Part shown: positions 23,084 through 34,827 of the stretch, piece by piece
Position numbering within the stretch: position 1 is the stretch's first letter
How the letters are laid out: every line of letters begins with the position of its first letter
Origin: Mariannaea sp. PMI_226
Taxonomy: Eukaryota > Ascomycota > Sordariomycetes > Hypocreales > Nectriaceae
DNA: 64,000 bases
NCBI GenBank assembly: GCA_024336345.1
Contig: JANFOG010000002.1
Span: 1,922,001 to 1,986,000 of the forward strand
Direction of reading: 5' to 3'
Position numbers and translations under genes: made by a program
Notes under the pieces: generated by a model
What the model was told of the DNA's origin: nothing
Seen by the model: only the letters and a program-made list of their open reading frames with translations
Databases searched by the model: none

Positions 23084-24761
23084 ATGCTCTCGTCCGCTCG
23101 GCGCTGGTTGCGCAACAACCGGACGCCCATTGCCGTCGGCGTTGGTGTCATTGGTGCCGGCTACATCGCCACTCAATATGTCATCTCCAAGATCAACGAC
23201 GCGCGCGAGCGTATGAGCAGTGACCGTATTGCAAAGGAGAAGTAAGCCATCCCCAGAATTCTGTCCAATGTCCAGCCAATTGACTGACCTCACGCGGCAA
23301 CAGCCTTCGTCGCCGATTCGAACAGAACCAGGAGGATTGCACATTCACTGTCCTCGCTCTCCTACCATCCGCGACAGCTGCTATTCTTGAGACCATGAAT
23401 ACCGAGCAAATAACTTTGGAGATTCAGCAGATGAAAGTCGCCAAGGCCATCAAGAGCGGCGCCATGGACAACGCCGCACCCCCGAGCATTGCCGATACTA
23501 CTTTGACTGAGGACGATGGCAAGAGCATGGTCAGTGCTAGTGTGCAGAGCGAGAGTGGAATTCACGCCAGCCAAATCGTCACACCTTCGCCATTCAATAT
23601 TGGAGGAGGAGACGGCCAACAAGATGGAGGAGTTTCTAAGCCACGCAAGACCAAGAGACAGCTATGGGATGACGTGACTATCAGTGGTACGTAACTATCA
23701 AGCAGCATTCAGCGCACCGGTCTTGTTTCAGAAACTGACAATTATCAGCGGTGACAAGAGCATTCACCTTGATTTACACGCTCGCTCTCCTGACAATGCT
23801 AACACGTGTGCAACTCAATCTGTTGGGTCGAAGGAGCTACCTCTCCAGCGTGGTGGCCCTCGCCACCGGCTCGCAGCAGGCAACTATCAGCCTCGAGAAC
23901 AACGATGATGACAACACAGATCAGGCATACGGTAGTGACTTCGATATGAACCGCAAGTATCTGACATTCAGCTGGTGGCTATTGAACCGAGGTTGGGCTG
24001 AACTCAGTCGCCGGGTCGAGAGCGCCGTCCGCACCGTCTTTGGCAGCCTGAGCCCCCGTGACCTCCTTAGTTTTGAACGCTTCTCGGACCTTACGATGGA
24101 GGTGAGGAAGTTGGTGGAAGGTGCAACCGCTGAGGAGCGTCGAAAGGCTGAGTGGCTCAAGTTTCTCCTCCCTCCTCAGAACCAGGAGGATGAGGTGATC
24201 CGTGAATCGGGCATTCTGGAAGATGCTCCAGCCCAGGTGAATCACCCCTCGTCAGCTGCTATCCTCAGGCGTCTCTTAGATGAGACGGCTGATCTCATTG
24301 AGTCACCTTCTTTCTCTCATGTCCTCACTCTGCTTCTCGACTCGGGCTTCTCATATCTGGTCGACAACAAACTTTCTATCGAGGCCTTCCAGCTTCCTGC
24401 TACTGACGGCATCGTTACGCCAGAGCTCAAGGATCAGCAGCGGTCCAAGGTCATCTTGTTGCCCAAGATCCTGTCTGTTCTGACTCGCCAGGCCCACGTC
24501 ATTGGAAATGGCGTGCCCAATGAGTATCTGCAACGGATGGAGTCGGTGAGTGCTCTGGAAGCATTCTCCGCTGTCGTCTACTCGAGCAACTGGGAGACAG
24601 AGATCCGCGATGATGGCTTCATGGATAGTACAGTCGATCTCGGCTCTTCAGTTTCCAAGAGCAAGGAGGTCTCACAAGGTGGGGTCGAATCCAGCATCGT
24701 CATGGTGGATAATGCTGGAGACTTTGAAAACGCGTGGAACCGGGCAGTTGATCAAAAATGA
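23084..24761 (+). CDS. PEX3: PEX3, peroxisomal membrane biogenesis factor (peroxin-3)
   Basis: Exons are 23084-23241, 23304-23686 and 23749-24761, giving 517 aa, normal for fungal Pex3. Both introns are 62 nt with CTGAC-like branch sites. The N-terminus has a basic stretch (SSARRWLRNNRTP) followed by one hydrophobic membrane segment (about 14-35, IAVGVGVIGAGYIATQYVI), the peroxisomal targeting and anchor signal. Next come an Arg-rich turn (NLRRRFEQNQEDCTFT) typical of the family, a Ser/Gly-rich linker, KRQLWDDVTIS, and the hydrophobic helix FTLIYTLALLTMLTRVQLNLLGRR (about 185-210). The C-terminal cytosolic part ends close to the last VSALEAFSAVVYSSNWE block. Pex3 recruits Pex19 with its membrane-protein cargo and, in fungi, also takes part in peroxisome inheritance and pexophagy. 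Both splice junctions restore the family pattern. High certainty. Confidence 0.95.
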
Positions 24762-25357
24762 TGGGTTGATCCGGTTCGTGTATGGGATACTAAACAATGG
24801 CACATATTGGTTGGGCTGGAATTAACAGACGGTATACATATATAAAGGAGCAAGAAACTTGGTGGACATATCGGGTCGATCACATAAACATTTTTTTATC
24901 TGGTGCAGGGCGGATGCATGCTTTGGTGATAATTGGGAGGGTATCATCCCGTGTATATTAAGTGTTAACAATATCAGTCTTATGTCGCATTACCCTCGTG
25001 TTCTCGTTTCTATCTCTCATCTGTGGCCTGACTCAGCTAGCAAATCATCCTCGTTGAGTTTGGCCGGGTGATTCCCTGTCCATCCCAGCTGCTGACCTTG
25101 CCTCCAAACCCTCAACCAACCGGTCATCCCGTGCGTTGGGGAGGCGGGCAGGCAAGACTGTAGCCATTGAAATCTCATATTGGACAGACCAGGTTATGGC
25201 AGTAGGCCAGAGCCAGACGACCCCTTCTAGTAGGGGTTCGTAGTTCATTTGGGCAGAAGCTTTCTATGAGACGGGTGAGGAGGGTAGCCATTGTTGCAGC
25301 ATGGGTGCTCAAAGCTGTGGCTTTCTTGTATTGTCGCCTTTGGTTGGTTCGCGGCGC
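24762..25357. other. Convergent 3' interval between PEX3 and BET5
   Basis: Nearly 600 bases holding the two 3' UTRs. A small minus-strand open frame (25045-25248) has no recognisable features. Nothing else was seen. Confidence 0.5.
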
Positions 25358-26025
25358 TCACATCAGGCCTCTAATGAATTGATCGAGGCCAAGCTCGAAC
25401 AGCTCGTTCTTGACACCTTCGCCGCCCTTGTGCTCGACTGGAGCCAGCGGGTTTTTTACCACTACCAGCACTTTATTAGCCCTCATATCCCTTCCACACA
25501 TATTTTTGATGTTGTCCATCTTCCAGGTGTCCAACGGGCCACGTTTCCATATTGGAATTGGAGCTGTTACGTACCGTACTCTACCCACAGGTTGATATAT
25601 ATTTGATGTAGGACATTGCGCATGCTCAGGGTGCCTGTGTCGGTGATGAGGACAAGTCGCAGGTTCGCGGGGGTCTCGTAAAAGTGCAGCTTGTAGTTTG
25701 CCGTGCGGTAGCTTATGAAGGAGTCGTCATCGCCTCCGAGCTTACGCGCCATGTTCCTGAGGGAGAATATGGTGCCAAATATGAGCTTCGCATCGTCAGA
25801 GGCGCTGCGCGAGGAAGGAGTCGTGGCCGCTGCCGTCGTCGTCGCCGTGGATGTCGCGCCGGCGGGGGTTTCGGGGGTCTGTCGCGGGGGCAGCCAGTTT
25901 TTCGAGTAGATACACTCGGCTAGGAAGTCATTAGCTTGAGGAACCGGGAGGGGGGAAAGGAGGGCAGAGAGTGGTGAGATAGTCATACTGTGGCGGTCGA
26001 AGATGTAGAAAGAGTAGACGGTCAT
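25358..26025 (-). CDS. BET5: BET5 (TRAPPC1), TRAPP complex subunit
   Basis: Minus-strand exons 26025-25989, 25919-25575 and 25461-25358 give 161 aa (yeast Bet5 is 159). Joining restores MTVYSFYIFDRHTECIYSKN, then SYRTANYKLHFYETPANLRL, TDTGTLSMRNVLHQIYINLW and the final VEYVVKNPLAPVEHK. This is the longin fold of the TRAPPC1 group. TRAPP is the guanine exchange factor and tether for Ypt1/Rab1 in ER-to-Golgi traffic. The loop after the first two strands carries a Thr/Ala/Pro-rich insertion (about 23-54) absent from human TRAPPC1. The first exon codes for only 12 residues. The neighbouring PEX3 is convergent. Confidence 0.93.
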
Positions 26026-26257
26026 GGTGTCGAGCAGGAGGCGTGGGATCCGGCGCCCCTGGAGCAGTGCAAGTGGATTGGGGTTCTTGTTTCACTGTAA
26101 TGTAGACGCTTTTCAGTCGAAACAATAGGATGCGCAGCTGCTATAAAGTGGTGGCTGGCTGGGGAATCGTGGGCGCTTTGGACTTGAGAATACTGGTTGT
26201 TTTAGAGGGATAGGTCCATCGAGGGTTGAGGTGAGGTTGTAGTTAGATGCGACCCCC

Positions 26258-26304
26258 GTACCTACCTACCTAGGTAAGGAAGGTACCTAGGCAGGTAGGT
26301 AGGT
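26258..26304. repeat. TACC/GGTA short-period repeat cluster
   Basis: A run of TACC units turning into TAGGTA and GGTAGG, so it reads partly as an inverted repeat around CCTAGG. About 235-280 bases upstream of BET5. Confidence 0.75.
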
Positions 26305-26524
26305 GATTTACCAGCGTTGTGACCAAATCGCAGGAGCCCTTGGGCTCTAGGGTAGGGTAAGTGGACCAGAATCGGCAACAGATACAAGTAAAGCAATATC
26401 AAATAAATCATACTCTGGCGCATGATATACTATATGTGTCATTGGATATTTGTAGTATATGATTTTCGTGCTATTTATTTGCCATCGTTAGAATCCTCTT
26501 TCTCTTTGTTTTCTTTCTCTTTTT

Positions 26525-26539
26525 GGGGGGGGGGGGGGG
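26525..26539. repeat. Poly-G tract, 15 G
   Basis: Uninterrupted G run after a T/C-rich stretch. Intergenic, and likely to vary in length. Confidence 0.85.
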
Positions 26540-27333
26540 CTACCGATTCAACCTACTAGTGTTTTGCAGACCAGCTGGCTGGTATTGATACTTGAGATCG
26601 TAGAGAACCTACGTCCAGGCAGTCGTCCATAGTTGATGGGGTTGGCCGCTAACTTAACGGCTTGGTCCGCCCCGGCCCCGCTATCAACATACCAAGTAGG
26701 TACATAGCTTAGCTGATTGACGTGCTGTGGTAGCCTTACGATACTGCCGACGTCCGGCCTGTTTTACAACGTGAGAGACTGTTCACTTCCAGACCCGTTG
26801 TTTGATGTTGAACATGAAGGAAAATCCGCACCATCACCAAGAATAGGGTAGGAAAAATATCTGGTCAGGAGGGAATAAGCCATGAGCACGGGGCCAGCTG
26901 GTTTGCCAACAGACAAGTCCCGTGTCATCTCAGCTCTCATCTTTTAGTAACTGTTTAGGTAGGTAACCCAGGCGCCACTACAGGACTGGGCTGAAAGCCT
27001 CTATTAATACTTGCCTTACAGCTTACTCCCCAGGCGTCATCTCTGCTCTCCACGACAATTCTCCCCCCCCCCCCCCAAACACTTGGACTTTGTCCCAACG
27101 ACACCAAAACGTAGTCGAATCGCTACTTTTGCGCATCGCAGCTCCGTACAACCGGGCCCGTGTGACGTCGGATCCCATCGCGGGGCTGAGCGGGGCAAAC
27201 AGAGACAACTGAACTGTCCAAAGTACGGTTTTTACCACAAAACAACTGCACGACCGACCATCTCTACGCGTGATCGGCGACTTTCTTCCTCGCCTCCCCC
27301 CCTCACTGCTGTGTCCGGGGCGTCGCGCCCACC

Positions 27334-29606
27334 ATGAACCCTCCTCCAGAGGGCGGCCCGTCCGTGTCCGAGCTCAAGACGTCTTTCACTTTTCCACCCC
27401 CCCAGGTCAGGATTGATGACATCTCAGGGAACGATGATCAACGTCCACCACCCCTTGTACATCCTCTGTACGTCGCCCGGCTCAACCCCCGTTGTCTGCT
27501 GGCTATTGAATCCCCAAAGTCTGGGCTGACCAGGAATTACTTCCCTTGGCAGATCCGACCCTGTTGACCTACGTCGATACCCGAGTCCCATGCGCCATCA
27601 CAGGCGGACACCGAGTGCACACCGTGAAGTCAAGGTATGATTGAATATTGGTATCGCCCAAAGCGTAGGCCAGGATGTGTTGGGACATGACCCGTGGGTA
27701 TAGTTACTTATGGGCGTCAACAGGAAACATTGAATGCACAGACCGAGTTCTCGAACGAAGATGGCGACGGGAGGACTCACCACAAAGTGAATCAGTATAC
27801 CATCCTAGAGGAAATTGGAAGGGGATCCTATGGCGCTGTTCACTTGGCCAAGGACCAGTTTGGAAACGAATATGTAAGCCAACAGCCTACCTTATTTCCT
27901 TCCACCTTTATCCATGCAACTTGATGTGTTTGTGTGTATCCTTGGCACCATCACTGACACATCCCTCGGTCAGGCCGTCAAGGAATTCTCCAAAACTCGG
28001 CTACGAAAACGAGCTCAGTCGAATATTCTCCGCCAAGGCCCCAGAGGTGTGAGACGGATTGGGCCAGGCTCGTCACTCAACGCGGGTCTTCGTTCTAGCG
28101 AACAGAAGGACGCTCTCTTTCTCATCCGCGAAGAGATTGCCATTATGAAGAAGCTGAACCACCCGAATTTGGTTCAGTTGATCGAGGTGTTGGACGACCC
28201 AGAGGAAGACTCTTTGTACATGGTCATGGAAATGTGCAAGCGCGGTGTCGTCATGAAGGTCGACCTAGACCAGCATGCGGAACCATTCGGGGAGGAGAAG
28301 TGCCGCTTCTGGTTTCGTGATCTCATTCTGGCCATTGAATACTGTCAGTAACTTTTTTTCACACGAGAAAAACAGCCCCTGGGGACTTGACTAAACTGAC
28401 TCGATCCCAGTGCATGCGCAGGGTGTCATTCACCGAGACATCAAGCCGGACAATCTGCTCCTATCCGATGATGACGTCCTCAAAGTCGTGGACTTTGGAG
28501 TCTCTGAACTTTTTGAAAAAGTGAACCAGATGCGCATTGTGAAATCGGCCGGGTCACCAGCTTTCCTTCCTCCCGAGCTCTGCGGGAAGCACAGTGACGT
28601 GTCAGGCACAGCGGCTGACATCTGGTCTATGGGCATCTCCCTCTACTGCCTTCGGTACGGACGAGTACCCTTCAACCGAGATGGTGTGCTGGAGATGTAT
28701 GATGCCATCAAATCAGATGAGCCGCAGCTCCCCGATGACGAGAATCTTGATTTCGTCGACTTGATGCAGAAGATTCTGGACAAGAATCCTGAAACCCGCA
28801 TCACGATGGATCAGCTCCGGGTTTGTCACCTCTACTGGAAGTATGGGTTTGAACAAGAAGAAGTCAAAGGCTAACTTTTCTTTTTTTTTCACTTCTCCTA
28901 GAATCATTCGTGGGTGACTTGCAAAGGGACCGATCCTTTGCTCTGTACCGAGGAGAATTGTGCCAAGCTAGTCGAGCCTCCGAACGAGTTGGAGGTCAAC
29001 CACGCTTTCACCAGAAAGTTCAATCACCTACTCTGCGTCATGAAGGCCATCCATCGCTTTAAATCTATTCTTGCCAAGAATCGCTCCGAGGCTGCGTCTC
29101 CCTCGGCGAGGGCAGCGAGGGTGTCTTCTGGAGATTCCCTGGACATGTCAAAGGAGGCGGCGAAAGTAGACGTCATCCACGCGCTTCTCTCTGAGCGCCG
29201 CAAGGCCCGCGCACAGAACCTCCTTGGCAGCGGCACCTCTGCCTCAGAACTGGGGGACAGGGAGGAGGGCCAACGGGAGACTAAATTCCTGGGGATCGGT
29301 ACGGGAGCTAGAGACGATTTTAGTATGGACGAGCCGGCCCCGGATATCGTGTCCGATTCCCCCACTGCAGTTGATTTCAACGTCTACGACCGGGCCTACG
29401 AAAAAGCGGTAGAGCAAATCGTATTCACTCAAAACTCATCGCAGAAACATGCTCCCACCGTCTACCTGACAAAGTTTGTCAAGGATGTCCAGCAATTGCC
29501 CGAAGGAGTCCAGCCAGCGGCCGCACCGGTGCACACTGCCTCCTCTCCGGAGCTACTGGCAAAGCTAGCATCTGGACTGGACATTCAAGACAAGATAAGC
29601 TCTTAG
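27334..29606 (+). CDS. CaMKK / SNF1-activating-type Ser/Thr protein kinase
   Basis: Six exons: 27334-27467, 27553-27634, 27724-27873, 27974-28343, 28411-28820 and 28902-29606, giving 616 aa. The kinase domain spans about 98-385: glycine loop EEIGRGSYGAVHLA, catalytic Lys in AVKEF (K125), HRDIKPDN (D255) and DFG (273-275). The Arg/Gly/Pro-rich insertion between the Lys and helix C (QGPRGVRRIGPGSS) marks CaMK-kinase relatives, as does the HSWVT close of the catalytic domain. Fungal members (S. pombe Ssp1, Aspergillus CmkC, yeast Sak1/Tos3/Elm1) phosphorylate the activation loop of AMPK/Snf1 or CaM kinases, linking Ca2+, stress and sugar signals. The C-terminal 230 residues are mostly disordered with low similarity expected. 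The donor of intron 4 (GTCAGT) and that of intron 5 (GTTTGT) are weaker than usual. The group is secure; one-to-one orthology is not settled. Confidence 0.92.
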
Positions 29607-29851
29607 CGAATCCAATTGACCAGGTGGTTGAATAACGAGCAACGAGTGGCTGCCTCGGAGAGCTGCGGCGGTGTGGCAAAGAGACCAAACGGGGGGCAAT
29701 GATATTGCCAATGAAAATTGACTGGGACAGGTCAGGCTGTGTGAGGGTGAGTATATGGACAGATTATGTCCATGATAACTACCACGGAGAAAAAAAAAAA
29801 AAAGACCAGGGGGGAAAGGGAATACAAAGATAAGGAAGGATAGCCGGGAAT

Positions 29852-30280
29852 TCACACACAAAATATACCGTACGAAGTACCGTATTCACCAAGCAAGCTA
29901 CACAACGCATGTATGCATACACACAAACGCACGCACGCACATACCTTGCCTACAAAATTATGCAGCCGCTGGCGGGTATGTATGAAGTACGGCAGTACCC
30001 TAGCCCGGGAGATCAGCCCTGCATGACACCAACCCTGGTGTGTCAGGCCAATTTTCTTTTCTTCTTCGTCTTTTTGCCTCTTTTCTTCCTTTTTTCCTTC
30101 TTTTCCCCTTCTTCTTCTTCCTCCCTCCTTCTTCTCCCTGGGCATGCTAGGGTAGGCCTTGACCAGGCTGTCCCAACCGGGACTGTGCTGGGGATTAACG
30201 AATAATGGACGAGGTAAGGGAGAGAGAGGCTGACCGCCGATGCCACCAAACAGGTGGGGTTGCTTATCCTTGACAGGCAT
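29852..30280 (-). CDS. Possible small unidentified protein (doubtful)
   Basis: A 142-codon minus-strand frame starts at an ATG with a near-ideal context (ttcaccATGCC). Its first 50 codons (opening MPVKDKQPHLFGGIGGQPLS) use codons like real genes of this window and look protein-like. It then enters a Lys/Arg/Glu-rich stretch that is simply a purine-rich tract, and ends in sequence resembling the surrounding non-coding DNA with GTGC repeats. It may be a true first exon with unrecognised downstream exons, or chance. It faces the kinase gene across about 245 bases. No family is recognised. Confidence 0.22.
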   Translation of the reverse strand: MPVKDKQPHLFGGIGGQPLSPLPRPLFVNPQHSPGWDSLVKAYPSMPREKKEGGRRRRGKEGKKEEKRQKDEEEKKIGLTHQGWCHAGLISRARVLPYFIHTRQRLHNFVGKVCACVRLCVCIHALCSLLGEYGTSYGIFCV

Positions 30281-30610
30281 GGTGAACAAGGGTCAGGAAA
30301 GCGGACGGACCACTAAGACGACCGTGATATGTATGGAAGAGATCTTTTTCGTTCATGTCAAGTTTGGTGTTTTCTTATTTTTTTTTTTTTCATTTTTTAA
30401 ATCCCCTTCTCCTTTATTTTCAACCATCTCCTTTCCCTTTCGTGTCCTGTTGCTACCGGCCGGGAACAAGGGTCATGCAGGAGACGCATGTTGCACCCAC
30501 TTGGACCTGGTTCGCGGCATCGGTATATGCCCCGGGCAGAGGTTTATTTCGGTGACCGTGGGCCCTCGAAGCTGGAGCTGTTTGCCAGACACGGCACAAG
30601 AATAACTAGA

Positions 30611-30620
30611 GCCACGTGGC
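30611..30620. promoter_or_regulatory. GCCACGTGGC palindrome
   Basis: Perfect 10-base palindrome with a CACGTG core, about 330 bases upstream (minus strand) of the doubtful frame at 29852-30280. A bHLH-type site by motif only. Confidence 0.3.
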
Positions 30621-32240
30621 GTAGGAGGCGTCGATCTAGAAAAAGAGAGAGCTTTCTGGTCGGGGAAGTATTCCGTACCATTGCCACGAAGAGAGAGCGA
30701 GACACGGGGCGGGTACGGGAGCAGGGGTGTATAAATTGAGAGGTGAAGCGAGACGACGGCGCTCAACTCGACGAGCAATAACGAAACCAACACCGCCTTT
30801 CCCCTGAGAGGTGTTTGTTGTTGTTTTTTGTGGTTGGTATGGACATAATTTGGGTGAGCCAGTCAGATGGCGGCGATAAAGCACGAGGAGGCGGGGAACT
30901 GGGTGAAACGAGCAGAGGAACTGTTCCCAGGGGAGAAGCAAGGCACTCGATTTTTTTTTGGGTATTTTATTTTTGAGGCTGACGGAAACGCGGTGTGTCC
31001 TACTATGCACATGTGTGTGTGTGTGTATGTGTGTGTGGCATTAGAAACTGCAACGCTACGAGGTTACCATGGTTGTTATTGTGGGTTATTGATCCATCAT
31101 GGCGGTAGCTGGTGCAGGTACAGCTACAACAACTACTACTGCTGCTTGCAGCTATAACTACAGCTACAGCTTAGGTAGGGATGAGTGGTTCAAAAAGGAA
31201 AGCTTTGGAGGTGCAGATAATTAGTTACGGAAAACGCTGCAAGCCTTGACCCAGACTAATTGACGTTTGAGAAAAACCTGCATGAAAAAACTGGCGCCGC
31301 TAATAAGCCTCAATGAAAGGAGAAAGGGAGAAGAGAGACAGGAGGGTTGTCAGACACGTAATACATCTATCTACCTTACTCACCCTATTTTTGAGTGGCC
31401 GGAAGTTTGAAAATTGAATGGATGTGCTGGCTGCTTGAGAGCTGATTTCCAAGTGCCATTAGTGACTATAAGAAATGGCTGTGTATTGTCTCTGCAATAA
31501 TAAATACCCCAAAAAAACATCAAAAAAAAACACACCAAAAAAATTCTAGCTACACGAATTTTTTGATAGTGAGAGGACGCTCTACCTAAGATGCAGAATT
31601 TTTTGTGTTATGAATTATCGAAATTTTAAATGCCCCCCAGAAATGGAAATCTAGAATAAAAATGGAAGATGGACTGAAACCTGTGAGAAGAGTCCTTAGG
31701 TTGGCATACAGTACCTTTCGTATGCTGCTTTTGTCTCACTGCCCCTGGGCCTTACCAGCGGCTGATAAGATAGGCAAATGTGTCAATGTACACCACATGT
31801 CTACCTAGTAAAGGATTGCAAAGGCGGTGATGGGAAAATCGGCTTAGCTATCAAAGAAGAATACTGGTAAAGCATTTCTACCATAACAAGTGGATACTGT
31901 ACTTGTTGATTTGTATGTGCGGTACGAGGCAAACGCCAAAGAGGAAACTCGAGACGAGTTACTTACTGCTTACTACCTTTAGACAGCAGTTTGGAATCAA
32001 GGTGAGAAATACCCAGCTACCCATGTACATACCTACTGTAGTTAGTTGCATGCAATGCGTTGCTGTTGCTTTTGCCTCTAGGTGAAGTGCTGCATATGTT
32101 TCCATGGCTGGCCCTCTGTGTGAAATGTCTATGTACCTTCTGTATCTTCTGTACCTCTTGTACTTTTATTGAGCTACTCCACTCCGTACCTCCGTATTGA
32201 TTACTGCTGTTTGGGAATTTGATAGATGTATTGTACTATT

Positions 32241-32261
32241 CTCTCTCTCTCTCTCTCTCTC
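32241..32261. repeat. (CT)n microsatellite
   Basis: Ten CT units in the gene-poor interval. Confidence 0.9.
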
Positions 32262-34802
32262 CCGGACGAGGTGGATTCGGAATCGGAGTCCGCGCGATCC
32301 TTGAATACCTTTCCCGCCTCTCTAGTCCGGCGGGACAAGGGGATTCTATTTATTTGCTCACACAACCTTGTTAGAGAAGGACGGAAGATCAGACACCAGA
32401 TTAAATAAAATAAAAATAAAAAAATAAACATAAAATAAAATAACCTGGCTAGCCTTGCCATTCGCGTGTGTCATAGGAAGTGTCATGGGGAATTGACATC
32501 ATCGGAGAGTGTCTCGTACTACTGGACGCGACCAGGTGCCTTATTAATATGGTTAAACTAATCACTGCACCATAACGCACACTTAACTTGCAGGGTTCTT
32601 GTTCACAGAGAAATGTTCCGGCGGGGTCATTGCGGGCGGAGCAAAGCAGGAGGCCTCTCAACATGTACAGTAGGTAACTAACCACCACGGAAACTTATAC
32701 ATGAGCGAAGCGTGATGTGCAATAAGGTGGAGAGAGATGGATCACCCTCCTTTGAGTGCTCACGGCGGCGGGAAGATCAACGGACAAACAACAGCGACAG
32801 CTGCGGCCGCAATGTCCCCCCCTCACCCCCCTTCGCTGCACTCGCTGCAACCTATGCCACTTCACACTTGCCTGAGCCGGACGCACGGAAATGCCTCGTC
32901 TCCATACAGTAAGGTAGCTATCATCAGCGCCAGTTCGCGGGGAAAGTGGACGACTCCGGAACCACATGTTTTCCCAAGTCTACAACACAGCACTCGGCTT
33001 GGCTGGTGGTGAAAATTGGGGAGAGACGGGTGATGACTACTTGTAATACACCACCTTATTGAAAAAAAAAAATTGGTCTCAAAATAGATCAAGAGATAAA
33101 GAAACTAAAATTTAATATATATATATATAATAATAATAAATAACGGGAAGGAAAAAAGAAAGACGGTGTGAAAAATCAGCGTAGTCTTTGGTGGTTGATA
33201 CTATGGTAGTATACCTAATTCAATAATAGAAAGGAGTCATTCCCGAGACGTAACTACGTAGTTGAGGGGATGACCACCTTTAGCTGCAGCATTCATTTTC
33301 CGTAAAGATATAGTTGTGCCGAGGAACTCGAGAGGAACGAGGAGCTTGGCTACTAGCAGGGGATGACGATTAGTCCCGAGGCTCGTGTGGCAATCCCTCG
33401 CACAGAGGCTCCAAGGGTCTGAACCCTTGGCCTTCATGCATCCAGGTCGATTGATGGCTGCAAGTAGACACATACGCCTCTGCATCTGTGCGCTTTTTCA
33501 CTGACACCTGTGTGTACAGATGGCATAACCAAGTCTAGTTGGGTGGTGGTGAGTAGAGGATATTATTTATGGAAATTAGCAGGGTGGTGATATGGAGGAT
33601 GTGCAGCTTGTGTGTCCATTCAATGCTGCATAGCTACTACCGTACCGCGACAGGCGACTTTATTTTTGCAAGTCAAGTCAACATACTGCCGCTTGCTAGC
33701 CAGAGATGCAGAGTCGCCGGAATCGGCTGGAACTTGAGCCGGGCAGGTTTGTTGGAACTGGTTGGGTGGGTTTGGGGGTTGTGTTTGGGGCTGGCATTAT
33801 GCCACCCCAGAGATCATGATAGCGGGCGGGTTGGCGGGTAACCAAAACAACAAAGAGTGAAGAGCGAGGGGCGAGGGGCGAGCAAAACTTGGTACGGGGG
33901 TTATGACGTCGCTCGCGCGCGGAGTACTTACGGGTGGTACGGTTATAGGCCTGCAATTTTGCAGATCTGTCAGTAATTACGGGCACAAGGCAAAGTCAGG
34001 CGACTATTGCAAAGGCGGTTACTGTAGGCTAGAGCAGTAAATACATACTTACCAATACACTCTTTCTGTCCGTGCTAACTGTCAGGTAGTCCTGTGGTGG
34101 TGACGAGGTTCATGAAGCCATTGGGGAAACGAACCAGTGGAAACAAACTCGAACGATTTGCTTGGAGGGGGAGAGGTGGTGGGGGCACACTAAAAAAAAA
34201 GAAAAAAAAAAAAAGGAAAAGAACGCTGCCATGTTGTCAAGCTAGCCCCATTCCTCATCAACTAACTTGACATTTCTTCATTGATCCTTTGCTGTCTTTT
34301 ATTCCTTCATCTGGCCACTTCCAGACTCTACTATGTACATCCCATCCTGCGACTTTATAAGCAACTGGGTTGACTAACTGACAGCCTGTCAATGGCACCA
34401 ACCAATGTAGGTACATGCCTGTTGCACATACAGTTGGTCGGTACGTGTGTACCCTGGGTACCCTCTCGTTGCAGATACCTTAAAGTAGGCATGGATGGAT
34501 GTTTTAGACATTGGCAGGGACCCATATCAGAATGGAAATCAGACACGCTAGGGCTGAGATCCTCTTCTCTTACCACCTACGTATAACAAAAAAGAGACTA
34601 TGACCGTATCACGGGATTACTGTACTCCTGTACTCATGTACTTGCAAACTACTACTGTTATGTTATTATTACTACTACTATTATTGTCATTATTATCATC
34701 ATCGCCGTGATGCCCACACACTTGGCCGCTTATGAGAGATCTCACTAATACAGAGTCGATATATCGACGTATAGGTACGTGGGCTGGTAACCTTGTTAAC
34801 AG

Positions 34803-34827
34803 TCCATCCATCCATCCATCCATCCAT
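34803..34827. repeat. (TCCA)n microsatellite
   Basis: Six copies of TCCA in the gene-poor interval, followed by a looser ATTC repeat. Confidence 0.9.

Larger units (their letters stand above)
26026..27333. other. Divergent interval between BET5 and the CaMKK-type kinase
   Basis: About 1.3 kb of promoter DNA. It has a TACC/GGTA cluster (26258-26304), a 15-base G tract (26525-26539) and a C-rich run near 27062-27076. Further GGTAGGTA units occur near 26960. No gene was seen. Confidence 0.5.

Noticed and set aside
30043..30205. Plus-strand Phe/Leu/Ser-rich frame that could suggest a membrane protein
   Set aside because: It is the direct reading of a CTT/TTC tract; no balanced protein sequence on either side.
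33380..33500. Short inverted repeat CCAAGGGT...ACCCTTGG considered as an RNA hairpin or tRNA remnant
   Set aside because: The arms are only eight bases with a tiny loop, no tRNA layout is present and no neighbouring gene uses it as a terminator.
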